A stretch of 64,000 nucleotides of DNA from Rhizobium mesosinicum (GTDB lineage Bacteria > Pseudomonadota > Alphaproteobacteria > Rhizobiales > Rhizobiaceae), in NCBI RefSeq assembly GCF_019511345.1, contig NZ_JAEUAK010000009.1, forward strand, positions 186,001 through 250,000, read 5' to 3'. A program made the translations under genes and the position numbers. Below are positions 50,736 to 59,805 of this stretch, piece after piece. Numbering within the stretch: position 1 is the stretch's first letter; each line of letters starts with the position of its first letter. The notes under the pieces are model-generated. The model did not search any database. It was not told where the DNA came from and was given only the letters and a program-made list of their open reading frames with translations.

Positions 50736-51443
50736 TCAGGCGATCTTGCGCGCGCTCACCCTGCCCATCGGATGCAGCGAGTGCACCCGGAACGGGCCGC
50801 CGGCACCTTCCTCGATCATTAGCGCGACATTCGAAACCGTCACCGGCTCGACAAGCACCGGATCGAAGATCGATCGCAGCGCCTGTTCGATGCGCGGCAT
50901 ATCGACGGCATTGACCGGCCCGGTGACCGGCATATGGAAGCGGAATTCGTCCATCACATAAGGATTGCCCCAGCGATGCAAATTCGCGAACTGCGCCGCC
51001 GAAAGTCCGTCAGGATCGCTGCGCTCGATATCCGCCTCGCTGAGCGGCGCGCGGAAGCGGTCGAACTCCTGGACGATTGCGCAAGAGAGGTGATGAAGCT
51101 GATCGCAGGGACGGATCGGCGACAGGCTGTAGAAAGTGCCGAGACGCGCAACTTCGAGACGCGGAATCCGGAATGGCGAAAGCGTCCCGCAGAACCGCAT
51201 GAGATCGCGCAGGAGTTGCGGTTCGGACACGTTGGGCGAGAGATGGAAAGGGGCCTTCAGCACGCCGTGGAATCCGTAGCGGCGCGGCACTGCCGTATGA
51301 AAGGCGATCTCGTGGATGCCGAGACCGCGGATTGCCGGCGGCTCGACCATTTCGCCCGAAAATACGTTGCGGCCAAGCCAATTGGCAGCCACATGCGAGA
51401 GCGGATCGCTCGCTGATGGCGTGAAGCAAATGGCATAGCGCAT
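50736..51443 (-). CDS. DUF1045 (2H phosphoesterase-like) protein
   Basis: A 235-residue protein of the DUF1045 family, related to the 2H phosphoesterases: two histidine-centred motifs, RYGFHGVLKAPF and LHHLSCAIVQEF, are visible. In other bacteria members lie in phosphonate-degradation clusters, but no such genes are present here; the position next to purine catabolism is common in rhizobia. GAGGAAA precedes the ATG at 51443. Function unknown. Confidence 0.8.
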   Translation of the reverse strand: MRYAICFTPSASDPLSHVAANWLGRNVFSGEMVEPPAIRGLGIHEIAFHTAVPRRYGFHGVLKAPFHLSPNVSEPQLLRDLMRFCGTLSPFRIPRLEVARLGTFYSLSPIRPCDQLHHLSCAIVQEFDRFRAPLSEADIERSDPDGLSAAQFANLHRWGNPYVMDEFRFHMPVTGPVNAVDMPRIEQALRSIFDPVLVEPVTVSNVALMIEEGAGGPFRVHSLHPMGRVSARKIA

Positions 51444-51558
51444 GCAATTTTCCTCATCTGATTGACGTGGGCGCGGATCGCTCCCGCGCCGCCGATGCGC
51501 AAGCAGATAGGTGATTTGCATGACAGAATAACGAAGCGGAGCGTCTTCTAATTCACGT

Positions 51559-52746
51559 TTAACGTGAAGAGACTGCGATGTGGCTTGAAATTGCAAAGCT
51601 TTCCGGCAACAAAAATTCTACATTTGCGTCGCTTGCAATGCATATCGCCGCTTCCGCAAGCCGGTGCGCGAGCCCGAAGCTGACCTTGAAACCGCCGGTC
51701 AGGGCAATGAGATTGTGATTCTCGGGATGGGCGCCGACCATCGGATCGCGGTCGATCGCCTTGGGGCGCAATCCGGCCCAGCGCTCGATGACAGGCGCGT
51801 CGCGCAGCGCGGGAACCATTTCGCGGGCGGCCTCGATCAGCGCGTCGAGCTGCTCATCGGTGGAAAAGGGATCGGCAAAGCTGTTCTCGCTCGTGCTGCC
51901 GACAGCCACATGCCCGCCCTCATGCGCCACCACATAGAGGCCATCGCGGAAGATCGTCGGCAGGCCAGGATCGATATCGGCCGCAAGGAGCGCCGCCTGC
52001 CCTTTCACGGCTTGCCCGAGGGGTTTCTTCAGCCCCGGCGTCAGCTTCTCCAGAAAGGAAAACGAGTGATATCCCGCGGCAAGGATGCAGCGGCTGAAAG
52101 CGATCACCCCGCCCTCGATCGCCGCCGTCCCACGCGCCGGATCGAGTTCCGTTACCTCCGTATTCTCCAGCACCCGGACATGCCGCGCCTTGCGCAGAAA
52201 GGCTGCCAGCGCAGCGATAAGCAGACGAGGAGCGACACGGGCGGCAAGCGTGTCATGCACAAAACCGCTTTCGCCGGCTGCCGCATCGATCCAGCCTGCG
52301 CCTGGTGGCCGATCCAGCACATGCCAATGAAAACGCCGCTCTCCCGCTCTCCAGTGCAGCTCTGCATCTTCGGAATGGCCCGACGCGATCTTGCGCAGAT
52401 GCGGCTTCGGCAGCGGAATGAGCCGGCCGGAGCGTCTGTAGCCGGCCGAAAGTCCGGTCGCGTCCTCGATGGCGGCGATCTCCGCTTCCAGAGAAACCAG
52501 CGCATCGAACTGGAACTGCTTCTTTTCCGACCAGCGGTCCGGCATGTGGGGCATCAGCGCGCCGAGAAGCCCGCCACTTGCTCCGCTGCCGAGTTGGCCT
52601 GCATCGACAAGCAGTGTGTCGAGGCCGCGGCGCTCCGCATGAACGGCTGCCCACAGGCCCATGATGCCGCCGCCGACAATGAGGAGATCGATCGACGATT
52701 GACCCGGGGCCGGAGCAGGACTATCGGCTTTTTCCATGACAGACAT
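51559..52746 (-). CDS. FAD-dependent oxidoreductase, probable MnmC1-like
   Basis: A 395-residue DAO-fold flavoprotein with the dinucleotide motif DLLIVGGGIMGLWAAVHAERRG and the C-terminal ALTGGFKVSFGLAHRLAE. It is head to head with mnmD, and in E. coli the same two activities are fused as MnmC, which makes 5-methylaminomethyl-2-thiouridine in tRNA. The alternative is a glycine-oxidase-like enzyme. Start options are ATGs at 52746 and 52737; either one overlaps the mnmD start. The assignment to tRNA modification rests on this neighbourhood. Confidence 0.75.
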   Translation of the reverse strand: MSVMEKADSPAPAPGQSSIDLLIVGGGIMGLWAAVHAERRGLDTLLVDAGQLGSGASGGLLGALMPHMPDRWSEKKQFQFDALVSLEAEIAAIEDATGLSAGYRRSGRLIPLPKPHLRKIASGHSEDAELHWRAGERRFHWHVLDRPPGAGWIDAAAGESGFVHDTLAARVAPRLLIAALAAFLRKARHVRVLENTEVTELDPARGTAAIEGGVIAFSRCILAAGYHSFSFLEKLTPGLKKPLGQAVKGQAALLAADIDPGLPTIFRDGLYVVAHEGGHVAVGSTSENSFADPFSTDEQLDALIEAAREMVPALRDAPVIERWAGLRPKAIDRDPMVGAHPENHNLIALTGGFKVSFGLAHRLAEAAICIASDANVEFLLPESFAISSHIAVSSR

Positions 52747-53458
52747 CAATCCCGATCAGATCGGCGCGGGCAAGCCGCAGCCCCTCGAGTGGCGCGACGG
52801 CGATATGCCCTATTCGACCGCCTTTGGCGACCACTTTTATTGCCAGACCGATGGACGGCTGGAATGCGGTCACGTCTTTCTCACCGGAAATGGTCTGCCC
52901 GAGCGGTGGAGCGGACGCTCCACCTTTCTCATCGGCGAACTCGGCTTCGGCACCGGGTTGAATTTCTCCGAAACATGGCGGCAGTGGAAGCTCTGCCGCC
53001 AGCCGGGACAGCATCTGCATTTCATGTCCTTCGAGCTTTATCCGATGCGCCGGGAGGAAATCGACCGTGCCCTTGCCCATTGGCCGGAAATCGACGCCGA
53101 ACGCCAGGCACTCGCTTCCCTCTGGCCGGATGCCCCTGAAGGGATCGTCTCCCTCGTCCTCGACGAACAGACGAGGCTCAGCGTCGTCTGCGGCCGCGCG
53201 CTCGATGGCGTCACTGCGGCGGCTCCCGGTTTCGATGCCTGGTATCTCGACGGCTTCGCCCCATCGCGCAACAGCGACATGTGGTCGGAAGAACTGATGC
53301 GCCTCGTCTGCGGAAAGACCGCTCCCGGCGGAAGCTTCGCGACCTATGCCGCGGCAGGCTTCGTGCGCCGCAACCTCGCTGCTGCCGGCTTCGTTGTCGA
53401 GCGGCGCAAGGGGTTTGCGGGCAAGCGGGAAATGCTCTGCGGTGTGAAAAATCAGTAG
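52736..53458 (+). CDS. mnmD: tRNA mnm5s2U biosynthesis methyltransferase MnmD
   Basis: A 240-residue SAM-dependent methyltransferase equal to the methyltransferase domain of MnmC. Signatures are LEWRDGDMPYSTAFGDHFY, the SAM loop IGELGFGTGLNFSETW, and WYLDGFAPSRNSDMW with the catalytic region. It methylates the wobble-uridine side chain of certain tRNAs. It overlaps the divergent FAD oxidoreductase gene at the start and the histidine-kinase gene by seven bases at the end. No clear ribosome site precedes the ATG. Confidence 0.92.
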   Translation: MTDINPDQIGAGKPQPLEWRDGDMPYSTAFGDHFYCQTDGRLECGHVFLTGNGLPERWSGRSTFLIGELGFGTGLNFSETWRQWKLCRQPGQHLHFMSFELYPMRREEIDRALAHWPEIDAERQALASLWPDAPEGIVSLVLDEQTRLSVVCGRALDGVTAAAPGFDAWYLDGFAPSRNSDMWSEELMRLVCGKTAPGGSFATYAAAGFVRRNLAAAGFVVERRKGFAGKREMLCGVKNQ

Positions 53459-56400
53459 CCCGAGCGACCCGGCTGCAATTCACTACGGCCAAGCCACTGG
53501 CGGATCTTATCCTCCAGAAGTTCAGGGCTGATCGGCTTGGACATATAATCGTCCATCCCGGCATCGAGGCAAAGCTCGCGGTCGCTTTCCAGCGCATGTG
53601 CCGTCACACCGATGACAGGCACGCGATGGCCCTGCCCCTGTTCCTTCTCGCGGATCAGTTTGGTCGCCTGATGACCGTTCATGACAGGCATGGAAACGTC
53701 CATCATGATCAGCCGCGGCGTATGCCGCTCCCAGGCCTCCACAGCTTCTTGGCCGTTATTGACGACGAGGAAGGAAAGCCCCGTTCCCTGCAGGATCTGC
53801 GTGAAGACGATCTGGTTGACCTCATTGTCTTCGGCCACGAGAACGTCGACGAAATCGGCCACACGCTTCTGCGCGACCGGCGCAGGCGCAGGCGGTGCCT
53901 CGACCTCCTTTTGCAGCCTTGCAATTTCGGCTTCGGACGCCTGTTTGACACGGCTTGCCCGCACCAGTTCGACGACCGTATTGCGCAGCAGATTGGCGCG
54001 CGCCGGTTTCATCAGATGCGCATGGCCGTTCAACGCCGCAAATTCCTTCTCCGTGCCGGAAATATCCATCGAGGTCAGAAAGATGATCGGCAGATCCACG
54101 AAGCGGCTGTCGGCGCGCAGACGGCGGGCTACTTCTGCGCCGTTCATGTCAGGCATGTGATAATCGAGCACGACGGCATCGACCTTGATACCGAGATCGG
54201 CGGCAGCGTTCAGAATGGCAAAACCGGTTGCCCCACCTTCTGCGGCGACCCCGTCGAAGCCCCAGAGGCTAAGCTGTTCGGTCAGGATACGACGATTGAC
54301 CTCGTTATCGTCGACAACCAGGATGCGGGCACCCTGCACATTGATCGGCAGCGGTTTCGGTTCGATGCGCGCGGCAGCGACTGCGAAAGGCAGCTTGACC
54401 GTAAAGACCGAGCCCCTGCCCCATTCGCTTTCCACATTGACGTAGCCGCCGAAGAGATCGACGAGACCGGCTGTGATCGCAAGGCCGAGGCCGGTACCCT
54501 CATGCCGCCGGGTCGATGACGCATCGACCTGCGAGAATTTGTCGAAGACCGTTTCCACCTTCTCGGACGGGATGCCGATGCCGGTATCCTCGACGCGAAT
54601 GCTGATCATGATCTCGCCGCCGGCGGATTGCTCGGAACCGATATCGACGAAAACATGGCCGCGCTCGGTGAATTTGACGGCATTGCCGACGAGATTGGTG
54701 ACGATCTGGCGGAAACGCCCGGCATCGCCGATGACGGCGGCGGGCAGATCCGGCGCGGCGCGAACGAGAAGCTCGATGTCTTTTTCTGCCGCCGGCGAAG
54801 ACAAGAGCGTTGCCACATCTTCGACGGCCTCGATCAGATCGAAGGCGGCCTTGCGCAGCTTCATCTGCCCGGCGTCGATCTTCGAGAAATCGAGGATGTC
54901 GTTGATGATCGTCAGGAGCGCATTGCCCGACTTGACGATAATGTCGACGAAGGTCTTCTGGCGGGTGTCGAGATTGGTCTTGGCCAGCAATTCCGCCATG
55001 CCGAGCACACCGTTCATCGGCGTGCGGATCTCATGGCTCATATTGGCGAGGAATTCCGACTTGGCGCGATCGGCAGCCTCGGCCCGCGACAGAAGCTGCG
55101 TCAGCTCTTCCTCGCGCTGCTTCATCTCGGTGACGTCGGTGAAGAGCGCCACCCAATGCCGCCGTTCGCTGATGGTGGCTTCCATGTTTACCCAGCGCTC
55201 ACCGCCGACATGGAAGACAGTGGAGATCGGCTGGCGTGCGGCAATATTGGCACGCCACTCCTCCAGAGTTTCGGCCGCCTTGTCGCCGAAATCGCCGCGG
55301 TCGGCGCAGAACTGCAAGAGATCGACCCATTCCCTGCCCGTCTCAGTCAGTTCCGCCGGAATGCCCAGCACTTCGGCAAGCCCGTCATTGGAAAGCTTGA
55401 TCGAACCGTCCTGGACGATTGCGAGCCCTTGCGACATGGCATGCGTCGCATCGCGCATCATCTCGCCGAGGCTTTCCAGAGCAGCACGCGCCTCATGGAT
55501 TTCCTGCTCGCGCTCGCGCACGGCGGAAATATCGGAATAGGTCAGCAGGATGCGGTTGCTGGAAATACGTCTGGAGTCGAAAATGACGGATTTGCCCGCC
55601 GCCCAGTCGAGCTGAATCGGCTCCGGGTCTGCAGCCTCGAAAAGCCCCTTGCGGAAAGTATAGATTTCGTCCGGCGTCTGCGTGTCGCCGTAACGGCCGA
55701 GTTCGTAATTTCGCTTGATGACATCGATGAATGGCCGTCCGTCGAAACGGTCGTCGAGCGGCAGGTCCCAAATGCTGTAGAACTCGTCGTTGACATAGAG
55801 AATGGTGTGATCGTTATCGAGGATCAGCACGCCGACCGGCAGCGAGCGGAGGATGCTCTCGATTTCCTGATGCAGCGCTTCTTCCTGTTTACGCGCCTCG
55901 ATCAATTCCTTCTCGCGCGCTTTCAGCGGCGTGATGTCGGAGAAGGAGCCGACCACATACCGCTTGCCGTCGGGTGTGACCACTCGGTTGACGCGGGAAA
56001 TCACCTGGAAGATTTCGCCGTCAGTATTTGGCAGGGCTCCCTCAACCTCCGTCAGCACGCCGTTTTGCAGCGCCTCCAGGTTTTCCTGATAGATCGCCTC
56101 ACCGGCCTCCTGCCCGAACATCTCATGCTCGGTCATGCCGAGTGCTTTGGAGCGGGCGTGGCCGGTGAAGGTCTCGTAATACTGGTTGGCATAGACCAGC
56201 CGATGATCCTCGTCGCGCACGAAGGCGGCGACCGGAAGATCCTCCATGATGGTGCGCAGCAGGTCGCGCTCGCGCACGCTTTCATGCCAGGCGGTCTCGC
56301 TGCCCGGCGCAAACTTGCTGCCATCTGGCGCATAACTGCTGCCATCTGGCGCATAACTGCTGCCATCTGGCGCAAACTTGCTGCCATTGCGGTAGGCGGC

Positions 56401-56880
56401 GTTGACGACCAGCGGACGGCCGTCCTCGGCGAAGATGCCGATCGGATGGCTAAGGTTTTCGAGCGTCGCGCGGATGCGGCCGAGATCAGCGGCCATCGTA
56501 TCCGCAACCTCGGGAATGGCCTGGCGCGGCTCGCGTGCTTCGAAAATGCCGAGCACATAGGCGCGGTCCTGCGAGGGCGAAAAGCTCTCGATCAGCACCC
56601 GCTCATGGCTGAGACCGGCCGCATCGAAGGAAATGGCGCTCTCTTCCGTGCCGAACACCAGCGCGCGGCGTTCGCGGTCCTCGCGCTCCTCTTCCTCCGG
56701 ACGGTCGAAGAGTTCGCGGCTTCGCCGACCGATGAAATCGGAAATCTCGCGGCCGAAGAAGCGGGCATAGGCTTCGTTGACGGCGACATAGCGAAGCTCG
56801 CTGTTTTTGACATAGGCCGGGGTATCCAGATCAGCGATCCGGCTGCAGGCCAGTTCTAGGAGCTCCCCGGTAGAATTCAA
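53452..56880 (-). CDS. Hybrid histidine kinase with several PAS domains and two receiver domains
   Basis: A 1142-residue soluble-looking sensor kinase without obvious membrane helices. PAS-type domains fill residues 1-590, including YVKNSELRYVAVNEAYARFFG and VRDEDHRLVYANQYYETFTG. The HisKA box FLANMSHEIRTPMNG has the phospho-histidine at H616, then an ATPase domain (DTGIGIPSEKVETVFDKFSQ), then receivers with D906 and D1061. A 21-bp repeat codes for GSKFAPD-type heptads near residue 165-190. The start is a TTG after GAGGATTTT; no nearby ATG fits. The target and signal are unknown. Confidence 0.9.
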   Translation of the reverse strand: MNSTGELLELACSRIADLDTPAYVKNSELRYVAVNEAYARFFGREISDFIGRRSRELFDRPEEEEREDRERRALVFGTEESAISFDAAGLSHERVLIESFSPSQDRAYVLGIFEAREPRQAIPEVADTMAADLGRIRATLENLSHPIGIFAEDGRPLVVNAAYRNGSKFAPDGSSYAPDGSSYAPDGSKFAPGSETAWHESVRERDLLRTIMEDLPVAAFVRDEDHRLVYANQYYETFTGHARSKALGMTEHEMFGQEAGEAIYQENLEALQNGVLTEVEGALPNTDGEIFQVISRVNRVVTPDGKRYVVGSFSDITPLKAREKELIEARKQEEALHQEIESILRSLPVGVLILDNDHTILYVNDEFYSIWDLPLDDRFDGRPFIDVIKRNYELGRYGDTQTPDEIYTFRKGLFEAADPEPIQLDWAAGKSVIFDSRRISSNRILLTYSDISAVREREQEIHEARAALESLGEMMRDATHAMSQGLAIVQDGSIKLSNDGLAEVLGIPAELTETGREWVDLLQFCADRGDFGDKAAETLEEWRANIAARQPISTVFHVGGERWVNMEATISERRHWVALFTDVTEMKQREEELTQLLSRAEAADRAKSEFLANMSHEIRTPMNGVLGMAELLAKTNLDTRQKTFVDIIVKSGNALLTIINDILDFSKIDAGQMKLRKAAFDLIEAVEDVATLLSSPAAEKDIELLVRAAPDLPAAVIGDAGRFRQIVTNLVGNAVKFTERGHVFVDIGSEQSAGGEIMISIRVEDTGIGIPSEKVETVFDKFSQVDASSTRRHEGTGLGLAITAGLVDLFGGYVNVESEWGRGSVFTVKLPFAVAAARIEPKPLPINVQGARILVVDDNEVNRRILTEQLSLWGFDGVAAEGGATGFAILNAAADLGIKVDAVVLDYHMPDMNGAEVARRLRADSRFVDLPIIFLTSMDISGTEKEFAALNGHAHLMKPARANLLRNTVVELVRASRVKQASEAEIARLQKEVEAPPAPAPVAQKRVADFVDVLVAEDNEVNQIVFTQILQGTGLSFLVVNNGQEAVEAWERHTPRLIMMDVSMPVMNGHQATKLIREKEQGQGHRVPVIGVTAHALESDRELCLDAGMDDYMSKPISPELLEDKIRQWLGRSELQPGRSGY
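56306..56389. repeat. 21-bp in-frame tandem repeat in the histidine-kinase gene
   Basis: Four units begin at 56306, 56327, 56348 and 56369 (last unit 20 bases plus a change). Outer units share AAACTTG, inner units share ATAACTG. The copies encode GSKFAPD and GSSYAPD heptads, so changes in copy number keep the frame. Confidence 0.95.
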
Positions 56881-57210
56881 AAAATCCTCACTCCTGCAAT
56901 GAATGAAATATCTCTGAGAACAACTATAAGACCAAGGCCTTTAACAAGCTGTTAACCATAAAATCCCACAGGCGACGAATCCAGCCAGCTTATTGATGAA
57001 CAAAGTGACGACAAAGGCTTGCACGAAGCTGAAATGGTCGGAGACTCACGAGGAAAACGCCGCCAGGCAGCTCGGGTAGGCAAGAAGTCAGGTAAGAAAA
57101 TATGGAGAAAATTTAATCCCGCCGCGGCTTGCGCGACCATTAACGCGCCGCGATCGCAGCGGATTCTGGCAGTGGCTTCAATGACGAGCCTACCACGAAA
57201 GGAATTCGAC
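56881..57210. other. Intergenic stretch upstream of the glycine-zipper protein
   Basis: No gene was recognised in this 330-base gap. It holds an AT-rich part near 56900-56990 suitable for the kinase promoter, a 27-codon open frame at 56996-57079 without a ribosome site, and an A/T-rich patch near 57090-57120 that could serve the downstream gene. Confidence 0.4.
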
Positions 57211-57522
57211 ATGTCCGTTCTTCATAAGACAATGGCGGCGGGCCTGATTGCACTGACATTCGCCGGCGCCTCACTGGCAACGGCAGGGACCGCGAACGCC
57301 CATTCCGGCAATGCTTTCTGGGGCGGGCTTGCCGGTGGCGTCGTCGGCGGCGTTGTCGGTGGGGCGATCGCCTCGCGTCCCGCTTATCCGGCTTATCCGG
57401 CCTACCCTGTTTATCGCCCATACCCCGTCTACCGGACCTATTACCGTCCGTCCTATTGCCATATCGAATGGCGGCACGACGATTGGGGCAACCCCTACCG
57501 GGTCAAAGTCTGCCCTGAATAG
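57211..57522 (+). CDS. Small exported glycine-zipper protein with PAYP repeats
   Basis: A 103-residue protein with a signal peptide (LIALTFAGASLATAGTANA), a glycine-zipper segment (GGLAGGVVGGVVGGAIA) that can pack as a membrane hairpin, and a tail of repeats (RPAYPAYPAYPVYRPYPVY) ending in a two-cysteine motif CHIEWRHDDWGNPYRVKVC. Many rhizobia have such small envelope proteins of unknown role. AAAGGAA precedes the ATG. Confidence 0.8.
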   Translation: MSVLHKTMAAGLIALTFAGASLATAGTANAHSGNAFWGGLAGGVVGGVVGGAIASRPAYPAYPAYPVYRPYPVYRTYYRPSYCHIEWRHDDWGNPYRVKVCPE

Positions 57523-57598
57523 AAAGCCCGCATCAGGCGCCGCTTGACCTCCCAGCGGCGCCGGGTCATGCATCGCGTCACCCAAGGGAGGACATGCG

Positions 57599-58015
57599 AT
57601 GCCGGGGCCGCTCAAGAGCCTTTTGCACCCGGCGCCGATGCGCACGATGGCGAATATCATCGTAGTCAATGCGCCCTCCTTCGACAGCGGCCGATTCACG
57701 GCACACGCAGCCGACGGCCTCGCAGCTCGGCGCTGATCCGCGACGCGCTGTTTGCAGGTTCTCTTCGGCAAAGGGCTCTGCAATCTCCGATGATCGACTG
57801 CGCCATCCGCCATGTGAAGGCCGGCGGCACGCTCTCCCAAGGTCTTCAAACGGAAAACCATCACGCTCGCCGCCGGTGAAGGCCATGTCGCGCGGCGCCG
57901 CCACGCCATGCGGCCAATCACGACGCGGCGCTACTATCCCGGCGAGCACCGCATCATGATCCTGATCAACGGCGCCGAGACGGCAACGGGAAGTTTTATC
58001 CTTTCCCTGCCTTGA
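57599..58015 (+). pseudogene. Remnant of a DNA alkylation repair (AlkD-like) gene
   Basis: A normal start with AAGGGAGG leads to MPGPLKSLLHPAP and SFDSGRFTAHAADGL, resembling the N-terminus of HEAT-repeat DNA alkylation repair proteins, then a stop. Further on, other frames give LIRDALFAGSL, IDCAIRHVKAGG and KVFKRKTITLAAGEG, HAMRPITTRRYYPGEHRI, the usual C-terminal domain of this family. About 240 residues of core are missing and at least two frameshifts are present. So the gene is decayed. The family match is from memory, not alignment. Confidence 0.7.
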
Positions 58016-58033
58016 AGCGCGGACGGCCTGACC

Positions 58034-58954
58034 TCAGGTCTCGCGAAGAAACTGCGAGATCAGCCTGTTGATTGCCTCGGGACTGTCTTCGAAGCTGTAA
58101 TGTCCCGCACCCGGCAGGAGATGGATCGGCGCGGCCGGAAAGAGTTCGCTGAAGAGCGGCAGGAAATGTTCGGCGTGGAGGGTGCGGTCGGCATCGCCCC
58201 ATAGCGCCATGGCTGGCTTGCCGCGTATCGTGCTGACGGCCACAGCATTCGGCGTTTCAAACCTGTGAGCCTGGGTGGCAAATCCCTTCGCCCAGCCGAT
58301 CGCAGCGAGACAATCGGCAGGCCGCGCGAACGGCGCTGCATAGGCATGGATAAAGCTGTCCGTGATGATCTCGTTGTTCTCGAACCCGTTGAGTTTCAAT
58401 GTGCTCAGGATGTTGTAGCCTAGCTGACCAAGAACGCTTTCAAGGATGCCCTCGCCCTCGGCCTTCAGGATCCACTGGAACCACGGCGAAACGCTTGCAT
58501 TTGCGACCAGCCGATCAACGGCATCGGCCTGACCGAAAGATGTAGGACCATTCACGGAGATGATGCGGCGGATGCGATCGGGGTGCCGGGCGGCAAGCCC
58601 CATGCCGGTGGGACCGCCGAAATCATGCATGACGAGGGTGATGCCGGTGAGATCGAGCGCGAGTACGAATGCCTCGATATTGTCGATATGGTCCTGGAGC
58701 CAATAGCTGCGGTCGGCCGGCGTCTCGCTTTTTCCAAAGCCCATATGGTCTGGGACAACAACGCGATGTGTCGCGCTCAGGGACGTTATGAGATGGCGGA
58801 ACAGATAGCCCCACGTCGGCTCGCCATGAAGGCAAAGCACGACCTCGCCATCTCTTGGCCCCTCGTCGACATAGTGCATCCGAAAGCCCCGCGCCTCAGT
58901 GAAATGCGGTGCGAATGGAAAGGTGCCGGAAAATGTCTCGCCGGACTGGATCAT
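58034..58954 (-). CDS. Haloalkane-dehalogenase-like alpha/beta hydrolase
   Basis: A 306-residue alpha/beta hydrolase. HGEPTWGYLFR is the oxyanion/halide motif of haloalkane dehalogenases, the nucleophile elbow LVMHDFGGPTG has aspartate at the nucleophile place, and PGAGHYSFEDSPE gives the catalytic histidine. It may cleave a carbon-halogen bond or an ester-like substrate; the real substrate is unknown. AGGAGA precedes the ATG. It is divergent from an HxlR regulator with a shared operator-like palindrome, so it is probably induced by a specific compound. Confidence 0.85.
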   Translation of the reverse strand: MIQSGETFSGTFPFAPHFTEARGFRMHYVDEGPRDGEVVLCLHGEPTWGYLFRHLITSLSATHRVVVPDHMGFGKSETPADRSYWLQDHIDNIEAFVLALDLTGITLVMHDFGGPTGMGLAARHPDRIRRIISVNGPTSFGQADAVDRLVANASVSPWFQWILKAEGEGILESVLGQLGYNILSTLKLNGFENNEIITDSFIHAYAAPFARPADCLAAIGWAKGFATQAHRFETPNAVAVSTIRGKPAMALWGDADRTLHAEHFLPLFSELFPAAPIHLLPGAGHYSFEDSPEAINRLISQFLRET

Positions 58955-59001
58955 GGAGGTCTCCTGCGTAGTTTTAGTTTGAAACCACACCTCGATAGAC
59001 C

Positions 59002-59020
59002 TTGCAGTTTCAACTTGCAA
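59002..59020. promoter_or_regulatory. Candidate HxlR operator
   Basis: TTGCA (59002-59006) and TGCAA (59016-59020) form an inverted repeat around GTTTCAACT between the dehalogenase-like gene and the HxlR gene. A related AGTTTGAAAC lies at about 58974. Confidence 0.4.
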
Positions 59021-59082
59021 CCAATATGTTGACGAGGCGGCACAGATTGCAGTCGCGACGTATGGACAGGGTCAGGATCCCG

Positions 59083-59550
59083 ATGGCAAAAAGAGTAAGT
59101 CACAGCACGTCGATATGCGGCGTTGCGCGTCCGCTGGACGCGATCGGCGACTGGTGGTCGCTGCTGATCGTCCGTGATGCCTTCGATGGCTTGCGCCGTT
59201 TCGGCGAATTTCAGAAGAGCCTCGGGCTTGCGAAGAACATCCTGTCGGCGCGCCTGCGCAACCTTGTGGTTCATGGCATCCTGGAGACCGTGCCGGCTTC
59301 TGACGGCAGCCCCTACCAGGAATATGTGCTGACGGCGAAGGGACGCGGCCTGTTTCCGGTTCTTGTCGCCCTTCGGCAATGGGGCGAGGAATTCTTCTTC
59401 GAACCCGGCGAACCGCATGTCCAGCTGGTCGATAAATTGAAAGGCCTGCCTGTCCGCAGATTGGAACTGCGCGCCGGTGACGGGCGGATTGTCGCGCCTG
59501 AAGATACCGTCGTGCGCCTTCCGGACGCCGATATCGCCCGATCCCCTTGA
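59083..59550 (+). CDS. HxlR-family regulator
   Basis: A 155-residue winged-helix regulator of the HxlR type: CGVARPLDAIGDWWSLLIVRDAFDGLRRFGEFQ is the diagnostic N-terminal segment, with a cysteine that in relatives senses aldehydes or oxidants. The C-terminus has a short extra domain. Starts at 59083 (after AGGA) or 59062 are both possible. It probably controls the divergent dehalogenase-like gene. Confidence 0.88.
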   Translation: MAKRVSHSTSICGVARPLDAIGDWWSLLIVRDAFDGLRRFGEFQKSLGLAKNILSARLRNLVVHGILETVPASDGSPYQEYVLTAKGRGLFPVLVALRQWGEEFFFEPGEPHVQLVDKLKGLPVRRLELRAGDGRIVAPEDTVVRLPDADIARSP

Positions 59551-59805
59551 CTTTCGGCGGGAAATAGACCACATGGCGCTTAGCTTTCACCTTCCGGCCG
59601 CCGCGTGAGCTGCCACTGCAACAGATGCTGAAGAAGGATAGAGCGCATTTCGATGATGCCGCACCCCAAGCGCGGCAAGACGCGCTGGAAAGCTTTTTCC
59701 AACTTACAAGTTCCCATTTCACGCGGGGTTCTTGACGCCAGATTGACACCGGACCGCATTCGGCGATCCGGCGTTTTCGTTTGGCGCGCCCTAAAAGGTT
59801 ATGAC

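Noticed and set aside
56306..56389. Possible CRISPR array
   Set aside because: The 21-bp units abut without spacers, are in frame and code for heptads in a kinase, so this is a coding tandem repeat.
54628..56859. Very long open frame on the plus strand opposite the histidine-kinase gene
   Set aside because: It mirrors the codons of a clear multi-domain kinase on the other strand, has no recognisable motif, and arises from GC-rich codon bias.
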